Position numbers and translations under genes: made by a program. Positions 28,922 through 40,716 of a stretch of 64,000 bases of DNA are shown here, one piece after another; the first letter of the stretch is position 1, and each line of letters opens with the position of its first letter. The DNA comes from Oceanobacillus sp. Castelsardo (GTDB lineage: Bacteria > Bacillota > Bacilli > Bacillales > Amphibacillaceae): assembly GCF_001659985.1 (NCBI RefSeq), contig NZ_LYCS01000004.1, forward strand, positions 1 through 64,000, given 5' to 3'. The notes beneath the pieces are model-generated. The model was given only the letters and a program-made list of their open reading frames with translations. It ran no database searches and was not told where the DNA came from.

Positions 28922-29368
28922 TTAATTTAAATGTTTTAAAACAATATCTTTTATTTGGGATCCGTCAGCTTTGCCTTTCACTTTTGGCATTACTGCACTC
29001 ATTACTTTACCCATATCTTTCTTAGTTGTTGCACTTACTTCCTGAATCGTTTGCTGAATTATTTCTGAGAGCTCTCCCTCAGAAAGTTGTTCAGGCATAT
29101 ATCTTTGAACGATAGAAATCTCTGTCTCAACTTTTTTAACAAGATCATCGCGTCCAGCAGATTTAAATTCTTGGAGGGAATCTTTTCTTTGTTTTACTTC
29201 TCTAGACAAGATGGTTAAATCTTCGTCTTCAGATAGTGTATCTTTTCCAAGTTTAATCGATTCATTCTGTATTGAAGCTTTTATCATGCGAATTACGCCT
29301 AGGGTTTCTTTATCTCTATTCTTCATCGCTTGCTTCATATCTTCATTTAATTTTTCGAGTAATGACAT
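28922..29368 (-). CDS. yqeY: GatB/YqeY domain protein
   Basis: This 148-residue soluble protein is a stand-alone version of the tail domain of GatB, the tRNA-dependent amidotransferase subunit. The family start [20 protein letters not shown] and the conserved [22 protein letters not shown] near residue 113 are both present. Its role is probably in tRNA binding but is not established. It follows rpsU by 15 bases, as in most Bacillaceae. Confidence 0.93.
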   Translation of the reverse strand: MSLLEKLNEDMKQAMKNRDKETLGVIRMIKASIQNESIKLGKDTLSEDEDLTILSREVKQRKDSLQEFKSAGRDDLVKKVETEISIVQRYMPEQLSEGELSEIIQQTIQEVSATTKKDMGKVMSAVMPKVKGKADGSQIKDIVLKHLN

Positions 29369-29383
29369 GAGTCCGCACCCTCT

Positions 29384-29560
29384 TTAGTATTTACGCTTTC
29401 TAGCAGCTTCAGACTTTTTCTTACGGCGAACGCTAGGTTTTTCATAGTATTCACGCTTACGATATTCTGATAGTGTACCACTTTTTGACACACTACGTTT
29501 AAAGCGACGAAGAGCATCTTCAAGAGACTCGTTTTTACGAACGCGAGTTGTATTTGACAT
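29384..29560 (-). CDS. rpsU: 30S ribosomal protein S21
   Basis: The 58-residue, highly basic protein is bS21, which sits near the anti-Shine-Dalgarno region of the 30S subunit. Family sequence [15 protein letters not shown] and the basic tail are clear. The ATG at 29560 has GGAGGGAGGG upstream; an in-frame TTG at 29593 is rejected. A well-spaced promoter is found upstream. Confidence 0.96.
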   Translation of the reverse strand: MSNTTRVRKNESLEDALRRFKRSVSKSGTLSEYRKREYYEKPSVRRKKKSEAARKRKY

Positions 29561-29635
29561 GCTAATTTCCCTCCCTCCGAAGCAAAGAACCAAAAATTTA
29601 ATGACATATGTTTTATTTCACATATGCCACTATAA

Positions 29636-29664
29636 AGTATAATATAATACTATTAATAGGTCAA
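29636..29664 (-). promoter_or_regulatory. sigma-A promoter of rpsU-yqeY
   Basis: On the minus strand TTGACC (29659-29664) and TATACT (29636-29641) are separated by 17 bases, about 75 bases ahead of rpsU. Good match to consensus at both boxes. Confidence 0.75.
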
Positions 29665-29803
29665 CTGATTATTTACATGTTGATGAATGTTATTTAAAGG
29701 AAGATGATGATTTTATTAATATCCATCCATTCCTTTATTCCCTTTCATTATCTCTACTCCAGCATTAGTATTAATGTGCGTTACACTAACTTCTATCAAA
29801 CTT

Positions 29804-30553
29804 TTATAGTTCTTCAAAATGGTACGAAATCGCGGATAATGCATACAATGGTGCTGTCTCTGTTCGTAATATCCTTGGTCCTAATCGTATAGAATGAAAA
29901 TCATTCGATTTTAATAAATTAGCCTCTTCATTTGAAAAACCACCTTCTGGACCTATACAGACTAATAATTTTTGATTCGGATTTAGTTGTTTCAGTATGG
30001 ACCCAAATGTATGATAGTTATTTACTTTAGCTTCTTCCTCATAAGCAAATATTTTCAGATTGTATTCGGAACTTTCTTCGATTAGTTCTGTTATCGACAT
30101 TGGATTACTTATAGTTGGCACATAAGATCGGTGGCTTTGTTCACTAGCTTCTTTTACAATTTTGCTAAAGCGTTGTAATTTTTTTTCCCATTTTTTCTTA
30201 TCCCAAACGACTACGGATCTTTCCGATTGAAAAGGGATATACTTATATGCACCAAGTTCAGTACCTTTTTGTAAAACAAGTTCAAATTTGTCAGACTTTG
30301 GTATACCGTGGACAATTGTTACCTTAATTGGTAATTCATTATTTTCTTCCAACCAATTAAGAATGGTTACAACGACAAAGTCTTTATCTATTTCCACAAT
30401 TTCACATTGGGCAGCTATTCCATTTTCATCATTACAAATGATTTTTTCTCCAACCGAAAAACGCATTACCCTAGAAATATGATGTACATCAGCACCAGTA
30501 ATCATAATTCTATCGTCATCCCATGCTTTTTTCGGAACAAAATACCGTTGCAT
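29804..30553 (-). CDS. rsmE: 16S rRNA (uracil(1498)-N(3))-methyltransferase
   Basis: RsmE methylates U1498 in the decoding region of 16S rRNA. The 249-residue protein has the N-terminal PUA-like part (HHISRVMRFSVGEKI) and the SPOUT knot with VCIGPEGGFSNEEANLL near 198 and LGPRILRTETAPLYAL near 226. In B. subtilis mtaB (yqeV) follows it; here the next gene is rpsU and mtaB is missing from the interval. Confidence 0.95.
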   Translation of the reverse strand: MQRYFVPKKAWDDDRIMITGADVHHISRVMRFSVGEKIICNDENGIAAQCEIVEIDKDFVVVTILNWLEENNELPIKVTIVHGIPKSDKFELVLQKGTELGAYKYIPFQSERSVVVWDKKKWEKKLQRFSKIVKEASEQSHRSYVPTISNPMSITELIEESSEYNLKIFAYEEEAKVNNYHTFGSILKQLNPNQKLLVCIGPEGGFSNEEANLLKSNDFHSIRLGPRILRTETAPLYALSAISYHFEEL

Positions 30554-30596
30554 TTACACACCTACTTTAATTTAAAACTTTGGCATTTTTCCTATA

Positions 30597-30625
30597 GGTT
30601 CGGGCAAATGCCTTAGTTGTACTTT
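30597..30625 (+). repeat. family 3 repeat, core fragment
   Basis: GGCAAATGCCTTAGTTGTAC differs from the core at 9446-9515 by a single base in 20; the upstream half of the element is absent. It lies between rsmE and prmA. Confidence 0.6.
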
Positions 30626-30640
30626 TCCAGATTAAAACAG

Positions 30641-30663
30641 TGGGGCGAATATTCGGAGCCCCA
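30641..30663 (-). terminator. candidate terminator downstream of prmA
   Basis: TGGGGC and GCCCCA enclose the palindrome GAATATTC, giving a G+C-rich hairpin in an otherwise AT-rich gap; on the minus strand it is followed by CTGTTTTAATC. Confidence 0.5.
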
Positions 30664-30704
30664 GGATAACACGTAATAAATCTTATCCGGGATACCTTTA
30701 AAAA

Positions 30705-31646
30705 CTAACAATTCTTTTTAGCAACGATAGAAATCCAATCTTCCATTTCATTCATTGCGATAATTTCAAAACCTTGTTCCTTTAGTTTATCTTTAACAAG
30801 TTCTTTCTTATTTTGAATAATACCTGAGGTTATAAATAATCCACCCGGTTTTAAATTATTCCATGTCTCATCAACAAAACGAACAATAATTTCAGCTAAA
30901 ATATTAGAGACAACCACATCAACTTTCATATCAACATGATCTAGTAAATTATTTTGTTTAGCTGTAATATTATTTTCTAATCTATTTAACTTCACATTTT
31001 CTTCTGTACTTTTAACCGCAACATCGTCTAAATCATATGCGAAAACTTCTTTTGCACCTAATAAAGAAGAGGCGATGCTTAATACGCCAGAACCACTACC
31101 AACATCTATTACAGTGTCACCTTCATTAATATACCGCTCTAAAGCTTGAATACTTAATACCGTTGTAGGATGGGTCCCTGTGCCGAAAGCCATACCAGGA
31201 TCCAATTCAATAATGATTTCATCACTAGAAACTGGTGTATATTCTTCCCATGTAGGCTTAATGGTAATTTTTTGAGAGATTTTCACTGGATGATAATATT
31301 TTTTCCAGGCATGAGCCCAATCCTCTTCCTTAACCTCACTTATAGTTACTTCATTAATACCAAGGTCAATATCATACACTAATAAGTTGTTAATAGCCTG
31401 TTTAATTTCTTCGACCGTTTCTATAAAAAAACTAGTTAGAGGCAAATATGCTTTAATCCGTACACCTTCTTCAGGATAGTCATCTGGATTTAACTCATAT
31501 ACCTCACCAAAAGGGGCACTTCTAATTGCAACTAGATCCTCCGAGTCTTCAATAACTAGTCCACTAGCACCTGTTTCATGTAAAATATTAGAGATTGGTT
31601 CTATTGCTTCATTTGTTGTGTAAATACTTATTTCTGACCATTTCAT
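30705..31646 (-). CDS. prmA: ribosomal protein L11 methyltransferase
   Basis: PrmA trimethylates ribosomal protein L11. The 313-residue protein has an N-terminal substrate-recognition domain (residues 1-100) and a SAM-binding domain with DPGMAFGTGTHPTT near 149, DVGSGSGVLSIAS near 182, and VVSNILAEIIV near 248. I start it at the ATG at 31646 because GGGTGA is nine bases upstream and family members begin MKWSE; an in-frame GTG nine bases earlier is possible. A family 2 repeat separates it from dnaJ. Confidence 0.94.
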   Translation of the reverse strand: MKWSEISIYTTNEAIEPISNILHETGASGLVIEDSEDLVAIRSAPFGEVYELNPDDYPEEGVRIKAYLPLTSFFIETVEEIKQAINNLLVYDIDLGINEVTISEVKEEDWAHAWKKYYHPVKISQKITIKPTWEEYTPVSSDEIIIELDPGMAFGTGTHPTTVLSIQALERYINEGDTVIDVGSGSGVLSIASSLLGAKEVFAYDLDDVAVKSTEENVKLNRLENNITAKQNNLLDHVDMKVDVVVSNILAEIIVRFVDETWNNLKPGGLFITSGIIQNKKELVKDKLKEQGFEIIAMNEMEDWISIVAKKNC

Positions 31647-31668
31647 ACGGACCACTCACCCATTTCTA

Positions 31669-31803
31669 TAAAGTGAAACTTATTCAGGAAAAGCCTTTCA
31701 ACTTCTACTGAATACTAAAGTCTTATCAGGACTCTACTGGCTACCCTTTATCATTCGCAAAAACATTTGAGCAAATCGGTTTTCTAATTGGTTAGCCAGT
31801 AAA
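31669..31803 (+). repeat. family 2 intergenic repeat, copy B
   Basis: It has the same block order as copy A (23915-24054): AAAGTGAAACTTATTCAG, a hairpin arm with CTGAATACTA, CTTATCAGGAC, CTACTGGCTA, and about 50 bases later a closing TAGCCAGT. The first hairpin has diverged in the middle. It occupies nearly the whole dnaJ-prmA gap. Confidence 0.7.
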
Positions 31804-31820
31804 GACTTGAAAATGTATAA

Positions 31821-32942
31821 TTAATTTTTAAAAGCATTTTTAAAACGTTTAAAAATGGAATTATCTTGTTCTTCTGTTGCACCGTTTCCACGTAATTCAT
31901 TAAATTCTCTTATTAAGTCTTTTTGTTTTTCTGATAAATTTGTTGGGGTTACAACCCGAACCTTTAAAATTTGATCTCCTTGACCACGTCCGCGTACATT
32001 TGGTGCTCCCTTTCCTTTTAGGCGGAACATCTTTCCTGTCTGGGTTCCAGCAGGGACTTTTAATTTCACTTTTCCATGTACAGTTGGTACCTCTAACTCA
32101 TCGCCTAACGCTGCTTGAGCAAAATTTATTGGCAATTCACAATGAATATTATCTCCTTCACGAACAAAGAATTCATGGTCTTTCACATGGATAACGACAA
32201 ATAAGTCACCAGCAGGACCACCATTGACTCCTGGTTCCCCTTTTCCTGCTACACGTATTTGTTGTCCTTCATCTATACCTGCAGGAATATTGATATGGAT
32301 TTTTTTATTTTTCTTCACTCTGCCGCTCCCACTACAAGAATTACATTTCTCTTTAATCATCTTTCCGGAACCATTACAATAATGACAAACTCTACGGTTT
32401 ACAACCCTGCCAAAAGGAGTATTTTGTTCTTGGTTCAACTGACCACTACCATGACAGTGAGAACAAGTATCTACTTTTGTCCCGGGTTTTGCACCTGAGC
32501 CATGACACGTTTCACATGTTTCTTCTTTTGGAATACGTATATCCATTTCTTTCCCGAAAATCGCTTCCTCGAATTCTAACACCATGGTATACTGTAAATC
32601 ATTTCCTTGTTGTGGAGCATTTGGATCTCGTCTTCTTCCACCACCAAAGAACATATCGAAAATATCACCGAAACCACCAAAGTCTTCAGCTCCTCCACCA
32701 AAGCCTCCAAAACCTTGACCATTAGTAGCTGCATGACCGAACTGATCATATTGGGCACGTTTATTTTCATCACTTAAGACTTCATACGCCTCTTTTGCTT
32801 CCTTAAATTTGTCTTCAGCATCTGCTTCTTTATTCACATCAGGGTGATATTTTCTAGCTAATTTTCGATAAGCCTTTTTTATTTCTTCTTTTGATGCACC
32901 TTTGTCAATTCCTAAAACTTCATAATAATCTCGCTTACTCAC
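31821..32942 (-). CDS. dnaJ: chaperone DnaJ
   Basis: DnaJ (Hsp40) delivers unfolded proteins to DnaK and stimulates its ATPase. The 373-residue protein has the J domain with the HPD triad near residue 31, a glycine/phenylalanine-rich linker ([16 protein letters not shown]), four CxxCxGxG zinc motifs between about 140 and 205, and the C-terminal peptide-binding domains. I start it at GTG 32942 (GTGAGTAAGCGAGATTAT), with GGGAGAG upstream; the frame stays open to 33011, but those 23 extra residues are encoded by a family 1 repeat and are not dnaJ. Confidence 0.96.
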   Translation of the reverse strand: MSKRDYYEVLGIDKGASKEEIKKAYRKLARKYHPDVNKEADAEDKFKEAKEAYEVLSDENKRAQYDQFGHAATNGQGFGGFGGGAEDFGGFGDIFDMFFGGGRRRDPNAPQQGNDLQYTMVLEFEEAIFGKEMDIRIPKEETCETCHGSGAKPGTKVDTCSHCHGSGQLNQEQNTPFGRVVNRRVCHYCNGSGKMIKEKCNSCSGSGRVKKNKKIHINIPAGIDEGQQIRVAGKGEPGVNGGPAGDLFVVIHVKDHEFFVREGDNIHCELPINFAQAALGDELEVPTVHGKVKLKVPAGTQTGKMFRLKGKGAPNVRGRGQGDQILKVRVVTPTNLSEKQKDLIREFNELRGNGATEEQDNSIFKRFKNAFKN

Positions 32943-32970
32943 AGTAAATTCACTCTCCCGACACACTTTA

Positions 32971-33120
32971 AAAGGTTGTTCAAAAAGTCCGGTGAAAAAG
33001 ACACTTCGCATTTCTTCGTTGGCTTGCTTTTCCGATACTCACGTATTAATTGCATACGTTCCGTTTCTCAAAGCGACACCGCCTCGAACTACTCGGTCCT
33101 TTTCATCCTCCTTTTTGAAC
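32971..33120. mobile_element. family 1 MITE-like element, copy 1 (dnaJ-dnaK gap)
   Basis: A 150-base non-coding segment begins with GTTCAAAAAG (32978 onward) and ends with CTTTTTGAAC, forming terminal inverted repeats. Its body matches copy 2 at 35145-35353 over long stretches (ACTTCG..TTCTTCGTTGGCT, CTCACGTATTAATTGCATACGTTCCG). The 10-bp sequence ACACACTTTA flanks it on both sides (32961-32970 and 33121-33130), as expected of a target-site duplication. It carries no transposase and lacks the 59-base double-hairpin block of copy 2. Confidence 0.75.
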
Positions 33121-33217
33121 ACACACTTTAGCATAGATTTTATATTATCATCATTTTGCTTATGATGGCAAATATCCTTATTTATTAAAACTTTAAAGTC
33201 TAATAATGACAATGAGT

Positions 33218-33258
33218 AAAAAAGTCAAAGCCAAGATAGCCCTGACTTTGACTTATAT
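33218..33258 (-). terminator. terminator downstream of dnaK
   Basis: On the minus strand AAGTCAAAG and CTTTGACTT pair, with partial pairing inside, and run into TTTTTTACTC. It lies about 25 bases past the dnaK stop, so only part of the transcripts may continue through the repeat into dnaJ. Confidence 0.8.
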
Positions 33259-33279
33259 TTAGAATAAACATATTATAAA

Positions 33280-35353
<2,074 letters not shown>

Positions 35354-35367
35354 TACTAGAAGCTTAT

Positions 35368-35922
35368 TTATTTATTTACTTTTACCATTGCAGGTCGAAT
35401 AACTCGGTCTTTAATCATATAGCCCTTTTGCAATTCCTCTACAATTTTATCTGATTCAATAGAGTCATCTTCCACTTGCATGACTGCATGATGAAGATTC
35501 GGATCAAAGTCTTTTCCTTCCGTCTCTATTATTTCCACGCCTTGGGACTTTAATGCTTCTATGAGTTGCTTGTGTACCATTGTAATCCCATCAATCAAGC
35601 TTTTCGTTTCCTCAGTAGCTTCCACTTGTAATGCACGTTCAAAATTGTCAATTGCAGGTAATAGTTCTTGAACTAAATCTTGTGCTTTATATTTTCTATC
35701 TGCTTCACGTTCTTTAAGCGTGCGTTTTTTATAGTTTTCAAATTCAGCTTGCAATCTTAATAGACGATTATGTGTTTCTTCTTTTTCTGATTGTAGTAGA
35801 TTAATTTTTTCTTCTAGTTCATTAGAAGATTCTTCATTAGTTGTTTCAACAGGTTCATCGTCAACTTGTTTATCTTGTTCTTCCACTAATTCTTCATCTA
35901 AAGCATTATTTTTTTCTTCCAT
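35368..35922 (-). CDS. grpE: nucleotide exchange factor GrpE
   Basis: GrpE releases ADP from DnaK. The 184-residue protein has an acidic disordered N-terminus (to about 35), a long coiled coil (about 36-95, with RLLRLQAEFENYKKRT), and the beta-wing domain with the signature FDPNLHHAVMQVEDDS near 141 and GYMIKDRVIRPAMV near 164. I use the ATG at 35922 after GGAGGTGGCAATA, not the in-frame codon at 35937. Second gene of the hrcA operon. Confidence 0.96.
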   Translation of the reverse strand: MEEKNNALDEELVEEQDKQVDDEPVETTNEESSNELEEKINLLQSEKEETHNRLLRLQAEFENYKKRTLKEREADRKYKAQDLVQELLPAIDNFERALQVEATEETKSLIDGITMVHKQLIEALKSQGVEIIETEGKDFDPNLHHAVMQVEDDSIESDKIVEELQKGYMIKDRVIRPAMVKVNK

Positions 35923-36053
35923 TATTGCCACCTCCATTATTAAGATTCCATTAGCTGTTTTACATCCTATTTTTTATGTAAAACATTTTTTAATAAGTAA
36001 GTAACCACAAGGAATGTGGCAGGTAATACCCTACCACATTCTAAGCAAAAATC

Positions 36054-37085
36054 CTATTCAGAAGTCTTATACCATTTATAAAGAGCTTCGGATAATTCCT
36101 TAGATAAACTTGATAATAAAGATATAACCTTTTTATATTCCATTCGAGTAGGTCCTAATAGAGCAATAGTTCCCATTTGGTCTTTACCAAGTTGATAGGT
36201 TGCAGTTATTAAACTTAGGTCCTTTATCGCTTCAACTTTATTTTCATTACCAATAGAAATACCTATACCATCTTTTTTACTTTTTAATAAATTAGCTATT
36301 TCATTTTCATTTTCAATCATAGTATAAAATGATCTTATTTTATCTACATCATTAAATTCGGGTTGCATTAATATATTAGACTTTCCACCAATATATAATT
36401 TAACTGGATTATTTTGCGAAATAATGGCTTGTAAATAATGTTGGGTAGATCCAAAGTCATTTATATAACGTTTTAAAAGGCCAACTATTTCCTTTTGAAA
36501 AACTTTTTCCAATTGAATAATGGGAACACCTTTTAATCGATCATTTAAAATGTTAACCATCTTTTCTAGATCAGATAAATCAATTTTCTCTGGTACAGTA
36601 ATTGAACGATGTTCTACATGTCCTGTATCTGTCACTAAAATAGCTACAGCTGTATGGTTGGATATAGGCAAAATTTCTAATTGTTTTAATTTCGTTTCAC
36701 TTAATTCCGGACCTATAATAATTGAAGTATAGTTGGTTAATTCAGATAATACCTCCGCAGACATTTGAACAATTTGTTCAAATTCATAAATACCCTCTTT
36801 CATTATGTTTCGGATAATCTTTATGTTTTGACCACTCGATAAAGGAGCAATAAGATGATCTACATAATAACGGTACCCTTTTTCTGAAGGGATTCTCCCA
36901 GAGGATGAATGTGTTTTCTCTAAAAAACCCATATCCTCTAGATCTGCCATATCATTTCTAATTGTAGCAGCACTGTATGGAATACTTCCTTTTTTGGATA
37001 GGGCACGGGAGCCAACCGGATGGGCAGTTTCGATGAAATCATCAATAATTATTTGTAATACTAATAATTGCCTTTCTGTTAGCAT
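36054..37085 (-). CDS. hrcA: heat-inducible transcription repressor HrcA
   Basis: HrcA binds CIRCE and represses the dnaK and groE operons; GroEL keeps it active. The 343-residue protein has an N-terminal winged helix (LTERQLLVLQIIIDDFIETA, then YSAATIRNDMADLEDMGFLEKTH split over the motif) and a GAF-like central and dimerisation part. It is the first gene of hrcA-grpE-dnaK-dnaJ and lies directly behind its own CIRCE operator, so it regulates itself. Confidence 0.97.
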   Translation of the reverse strand: MLTERQLLVLQIIIDDFIETAHPVGSRALSKKGSIPYSAATIRNDMADLEDMGFLEKTHSSSGRIPSEKGYRYYVDHLIAPLSSGQNIKIIRNIMKEGIYEFEQIVQMSAEVLSELTNYTSIIIGPELSETKLKQLEILPISNHTAVAILVTDTGHVEHRSITVPEKIDLSDLEKMVNILNDRLKGVPIIQLEKVFQKEIVGLLKRYINDFGSTQHYLQAIISQNNPVKLYIGGKSNILMQPEFNDVDKIRSFYTMIENENEIANLLKSKKDGIGISIGNENKVEAIKDLSLITATYQLGKDQMGTIALLGPTRMEYKKVISLLSSLSKELSEALYKWYKTSE

Positions 37086-37098
37086 TTGATCACCCCTG

Positions 37099-37125
37099 TT
37101 AGCACTCGTGTTATTTGAGTGCTAA
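37099..37125 (-). promoter_or_regulatory. CIRCE operator (HrcA binding site)
   Basis: TTAGCACTC-N9-GAGTGCTAA is a perfect match to the CIRCE inverted repeat. It begins 13 bases upstream of the hrcA start, between the promoter and the gene, where bound HrcA blocks transcription and the RNA form can also affect mRNA stability. Confidence 0.98.
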
Positions 37126-37135
37126 TACTAATAAT

Positions 37136-37164
37136 AAATTAACAAATCCATTATTTTTTGTCAA
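37136..37164 (-). promoter_or_regulatory. sigma-A promoter of the hrcA operon
   Basis: On the minus strand TTGACA (37159-37164) and TAATTT (37136-37141) are separated by 17 bases, just upstream of CIRCE. The -35 box overlaps the hemW stop codon. Confidence 0.75.
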
Positions 37165-38327
37165 TAAATCCGTTGTAAATCAGAATCTTCTAACATGAAT
37201 TCTTCAAACACTTTATTTGCAAGTAGTAAACCACTTTCCGTTAAATATAGTGTTTCATTGTTTACAAATAATAAATCCATCTTAGTAAGATTTTTTATTT
37301 GTTCTTTAAATAGAGTGTCTAGGGAGAATCCATATTTAGACTTGAAATGATTGTTATTTAATCCTTCCATTCTTCTTAAACCCAAAAATATTTCTTCTTC
37401 AATATTTTCTTTAAGTGTAATACGTTCCTCTTCCAAAATTGGGTGTCCATCTTTCATTGCTTTGTTAACATAAGCTGGCAGAGGACGTAAATTGGTAATT
37501 CTTCTTCCAGGCAAATACCCATGTGCACCGGCACCAAAGCCATAGTAATATCCATTACTCCAATAATTTAAATTATGTTTGCTTTCAAATCCAGGCTTCG
37601 CAAAATTACTAATCTCATATTGTTTAATTCCTTTTTCATTCATTGTACTCCTAAGGATTTGATACATTTCAATTTCAGCTTCTTCGGTCGGACGGTTGAG
37701 TTGTCCTTTTTTATGTTTTAAATAAAAAACCGTTTTTGGTTCAATTTGTAATCCATAAGTTGCGTAATGCGGTAAGTCAAATTGTAATGCCAAATCTAAC
37801 GAATGTTGGAACTGTTCAACCGATTGATGAGGTAATGCATACATCAAATCTAGGCTTATATTACTAAAATGATATTGATGGAACAATTCAACGGTTTTAT
37901 AGACATCTTTAACGCGGTGGACCCTACCAATTTCCTCTAGTAATTGATCATCCATGACTTGAACTCCAAATGAAATTCTGGAAATACCATATTCCTTTAA
38001 TAATTCTGCCTTTTCTTGATCAATATCACCCGGATTCACTTCAATAGTAAATTCCTTACAAGAATCCAAGTCAAATTTTTCATTTAAAAACTCAAGTAAA
38101 AATTTCAATTGTTTATAATTAAGTGCGGTGGGTGTACCTCCGCCGATATACAACGTCCGTATAATATTATGTTTTCCTTTAATATTCGTATTTATTTCAT
38201 TTATTAGTGCATGTATATATTCCGTTGCCAGCCTTTCATTATAGAAAAACTTAACAAAATCACAATAATGACAAATTTGCGTACAAAAAGGAATATGAAT
38301 ATATACAGATTGAACTTCCCGTTCCAT
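37161..38327 (-). CDS. hemW: HemW, radical SAM haem chaperone
   Basis: The 388-residue protein (YqeR) is an oxygen-independent coproporphyrinogen oxidase homologue now placed as HemW, which hands haem to target proteins. It has the radical-SAM cluster motif C-T-Q-I-C-H-Y-C near residue 15, GGGTPTAL near 63 and RISFGVQ near 118. The extra N-terminal residues and additional cysteine of true HemN are absent, which favours HemW. Lies between lepA and hrcA as in B. subtilis. Confidence 0.92.
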   Translation of the reverse strand: MEREVQSVYIHIPFCTQICHYCDFVKFFYNERLATEYIHALINEINTNIKGKHNIIRTLYIGGGTPTALNYKQLKFLLEFLNEKFDLDSCKEFTIEVNPGDIDQEKAELLKEYGISRISFGVQVMDDQLLEEIGRVHRVKDVYKTVELFHQYHFSNISLDLMYALPHQSVEQFQHSLDLALQFDLPHYATYGLQIEPKTVFYLKHKKGQLNRPTEEAEIEMYQILRSTMNEKGIKQYEISNFAKPGFESKHNLNYWSNGYYYGFGAGAHGYLPGRRITNLRPLPAYVNKAMKDGHPILEEERITLKENIEEEIFLGLRRMEGLNNNHFKSKYGFSLDTLFKEQIKNLTKMDLLFVNNETLYLTESGLLLANKVFEEFMLEDSDLQRIY

Positions 38328-38357
38328 TTTTATCCTCTCCTTTAGAACAAACGTAAA

Positions 38358-38388
38358 AAGGAAAACCTAGTCCCCTAAGTTTTCCCTT
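38358..38388 (-). terminator. terminator downstream of lepA
   Basis: On the minus strand AAGGGAAAACTTAG and CTAGGTTTTCCTT pair around a GGGA loop and run into TTTTTACG, directly after the lepA stop. Confidence 0.85.
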
Positions 38389-38397
38389 CATTGCATC

Positions 38398-40206
38398 TTA
38401 ATCTTCGCCCATTTCAAGAACTGCCATAAACGCTTCTTGCGGTACTTCTACAGAACCGACCATTTTCATACGTTTCTTACCTTCTTTTTGTTTCTCCAAT
38501 AATTTACGTTTACGTGAAATATCCCCACCGTACAGTTTAGCAGTTACATCTTTTCTTACTGCTTTTATTGTTGAACGTGCTATAATTTTGTTGCCGATAG
38601 CAGCTTGAACAGGAACTTCAAATTGCTGTCTTGGTATTAATTCTTTTAATTTATCCACTATTTGTTTACCACGAGTATAAGCAAAATCACGATGAACGAT
38701 AAAGGAAAGAGCATCAATCGTATCACTATTGAGTAGAATGTCCATTTTAACTAGATTGGACGGTTGATATCCTATTAACTCATAATCAAAAGATGCGTAT
38801 CCTTTTGTTTGTGATTTCAATTGGTCAAAGAAATCATATACAATTTCTGATAACGGAATATGATAAATAACATTTACACGAATATCATCTAAATACTGCA
38901 TATCGATAAAGTTTCCGCGTTTTTTCTGGGAAATCTCCATCACTGCCCCAACGTAATCGTTAGGAACCATTATTGTAGCTTTAACATATGGTTCTCTAAT
39001 TTCTTGTATCTTTTGTGGATCTGGCATTTTAGATGGATTATCTACAGAAATCGTTTCACCATCTGTTTTTTCTACTTCAAAAATAACACTTGGTGCAGTT
39101 GTAATAAGATTTATATTAAATTCTCTTTCAATCCGCTCTTGGAGAATTTCCATATGCAGTAGTCCCAAGAACCCACAACGGAAACCAAATCCTAATGCTT
39201 GTGACGTCTCAGGCTCATACTGGAGAGCTGAATCATTTAACTCTAGTCGCTCTAGTGCTTCTCTTAAATCGTTATAATCATTTGAATCAACAGGATAAAG
39301 GCCACAATATACCATCGGATTTAAACGACGATACCCTGGTAAAGCCTCCTCTGCAGGACGATTAGCGTTGGTAATCGTATCTCCAACATGAATATCCCCA
39401 ACACTTTTAATCGAAGCCGTTATAAATCCTACATCCCCCACTGTAAGTTCATCACGTGAAGTAGCTTTCGGTGTAAAAACTCCAACCTCATTTACTTCAT
39501 ATTCCTTACCCGTTGCCATCATTTTTATTTTATCGCCAACTTTAATGGCCCCTTCTTTTATACAAACATAAGCAATAACACCACGGTAAGAGTCATATAA
39601 GGAATCAAATATAAGTGCTTTAAGAGGCTCTTCTTCATTGCCAGCCGGTTCAGGTACTACTTCAACAATTCTTTCTAAAATATCCTCAATACCGATATTA
39701 GCTTTTGCTGAAGCCAAGATAGCATCGTCACCATCAATACCAAGAACATCTTCTAATTCCTGTTTTACCCTATCAGGATCCGCACTTGGTAGGTCGATTT
39801 TATTAATGACAGGAATGATTTCTAGATCATTTTCCATTGCTAAATATACATTAGCTAGTGTTTGTGCTTCGATACCTTGTGCAGCATCGACTACAAGAAT
39901 GGCACCTTCACAAGCTGCAAGGCTTCGAGATACTTCATAAGTAAAATCGACATGTCCAGGTGTATCAATTAAATGGAATATATATTCTTCTCCATTTTTA
40001 CTAAGATATTTAAGTTGTACTGCGTTTAATTTAATGGTAATTCCACGCTCACGTTCCAAGTCCATCCCATCAAGAAGTTGTTCTTTCATTTCTCTTTTAG
40101 AAACGGTTTGCGTATTTTCTAAAATTCGATCAGCTAATGTAGATTTTCCATGATCGATATGCGCTATGATTGAAAAATTACGTACTTTTCTTTTATTACT
40201 CCCCAT
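38398..40206 (-). CDS. lepA: elongation factor 4 (LepA)
   Basis: LepA is a ribosome-associated translational GTPase. The 602-residue protein shows G1 AHIDHGKST near residue 16, RGITI near 54, DTPGHVDF near 81, [10 protein letters not shown] near 135, and the LepA-specific C-terminal domain ending in [21 protein letters not shown] choose the ATG at 40206 with TAGGAG 11 bases before it; an in-frame GTG 12 bases upstream has its SD too close. Neighbours yqxA and hemW match B. subtilis. Confidence 0.96.
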   Translation of the reverse strand: MGSNKRKVRNFSIIAHIDHGKSTLADRILENTQTVSKREMKEQLLDGMDLERERGITIKLNAVQLKYLSKNGEEYIFHLIDTPGHVDFTYEVSRSLAACEGAILVVDAAQGIEAQTLANVYLAMENDLEIIPVINKIDLPSADPDRVKQELEDVLGIDGDDAILASAKANIGIEDILERIVEVVPEPAGNEEEPLKALIFDSLYDSYRGVIAYVCIKEGAIKVGDKIKMMATGKEYEVNEVGVFTPKATSRDELTVGDVGFITASIKSVGDIHVGDTITNANRPAEEALPGYRRLNPMVYCGLYPVDSNDYNDLREALERLELNDSALQYEPETSQALGFGFRCGFLGLLHMEILQERIEREFNINLITTAPSVIFEVEKTDGETISVDNPSKMPDPQKIQEIREPYVKATIMVPNDYVGAVMEISQKKRGNFIDMQYLDDIRVNVIYHIPLSEIVYDFFDQLKSQTKGYASFDYELIGYQPSNLVKMDILLNSDTIDALSFIVHRDFAYTRGKQIVDKLKELIPRQQFEVPVQAAIGNKIIARSTIKAVRKDVTAKLYGGDISRKRKLLEKQKEGKKRMKMVGSVEVPQEAFMAVLEMGED

Positions 40207-40355
40207 TCTATTGTTCACTCCTACAAATTCTATAGAGGTCCTTCATATAATTTTTAAAACACCAAACTCCAAAAATAATCGATAATGATGATTATAGCAA
40301 TTGAATGAGGGATATTCAAACAAGAACATATTCATAATCCATACATTTTAGCTTT

Positions 40356-40703
40356 TTAAAAAAATATGTCAGCTACATGATACATAATTCCGACTACGAC
40401 TTCATAAAATCCTTGCACACTTGTTTCTAAAAATGAAGCTGTTTTCTGGGTTAAGTGAAATTCGTTTTCCATCATCATAAGATCCTGATCTACTGTTGAT
40501 GTAACACTTTCTTGATTTACTGTCTCAATATCTTTTTCTGTAATTATTTTTTCTTCTATTAATTTTTCTTCAATTTCATTACCATTTATTCCATTCTCAT
40601 TCGATGCCATACTCATTTCGTTACCACTTCGATTGATTCCATACAACGTTCCAGATAGAAAAAATACAGCTAATAGTAAAAGCGTTATAACTGTACGAAC
40701 CAT
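40356..40703 (-). CDS. yqxA: YqxA family protein (DUF3679)
   Basis: This 115-residue protein begins with a membrane helix (residues 4-22), continues with an acidic exported region and ends with SVQGFYEVVVGIMYHVADIFF, a second hydrophobic stretch. It is the Bacillaceae gene between spoIIP and lepA (YqxA in B. subtilis), with unknown function, possibly sporulation-linked because of its position 13 bases behind spoIIP. Confidence 0.8.
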   Translation of the reverse strand: MVRTVITLLLLAVFFLSGTLYGINRSGNEMSMASNENGINGNEIEEKLIEEKIITEKDIETVNQESVTSTVDQDLMMMENEFHLTQKTASFLETSVQGFYEVVVGIMYHVADIFF

Positions 40704-40716
40704 TTATACTTCCCCC

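Noticed and set aside
29347-29607. Minus-strand frame of 86 codons overlapping rpsU
   Set aside because: It is a shifted reading of rpsU; the S21 protein is in the other frame with a good SD.
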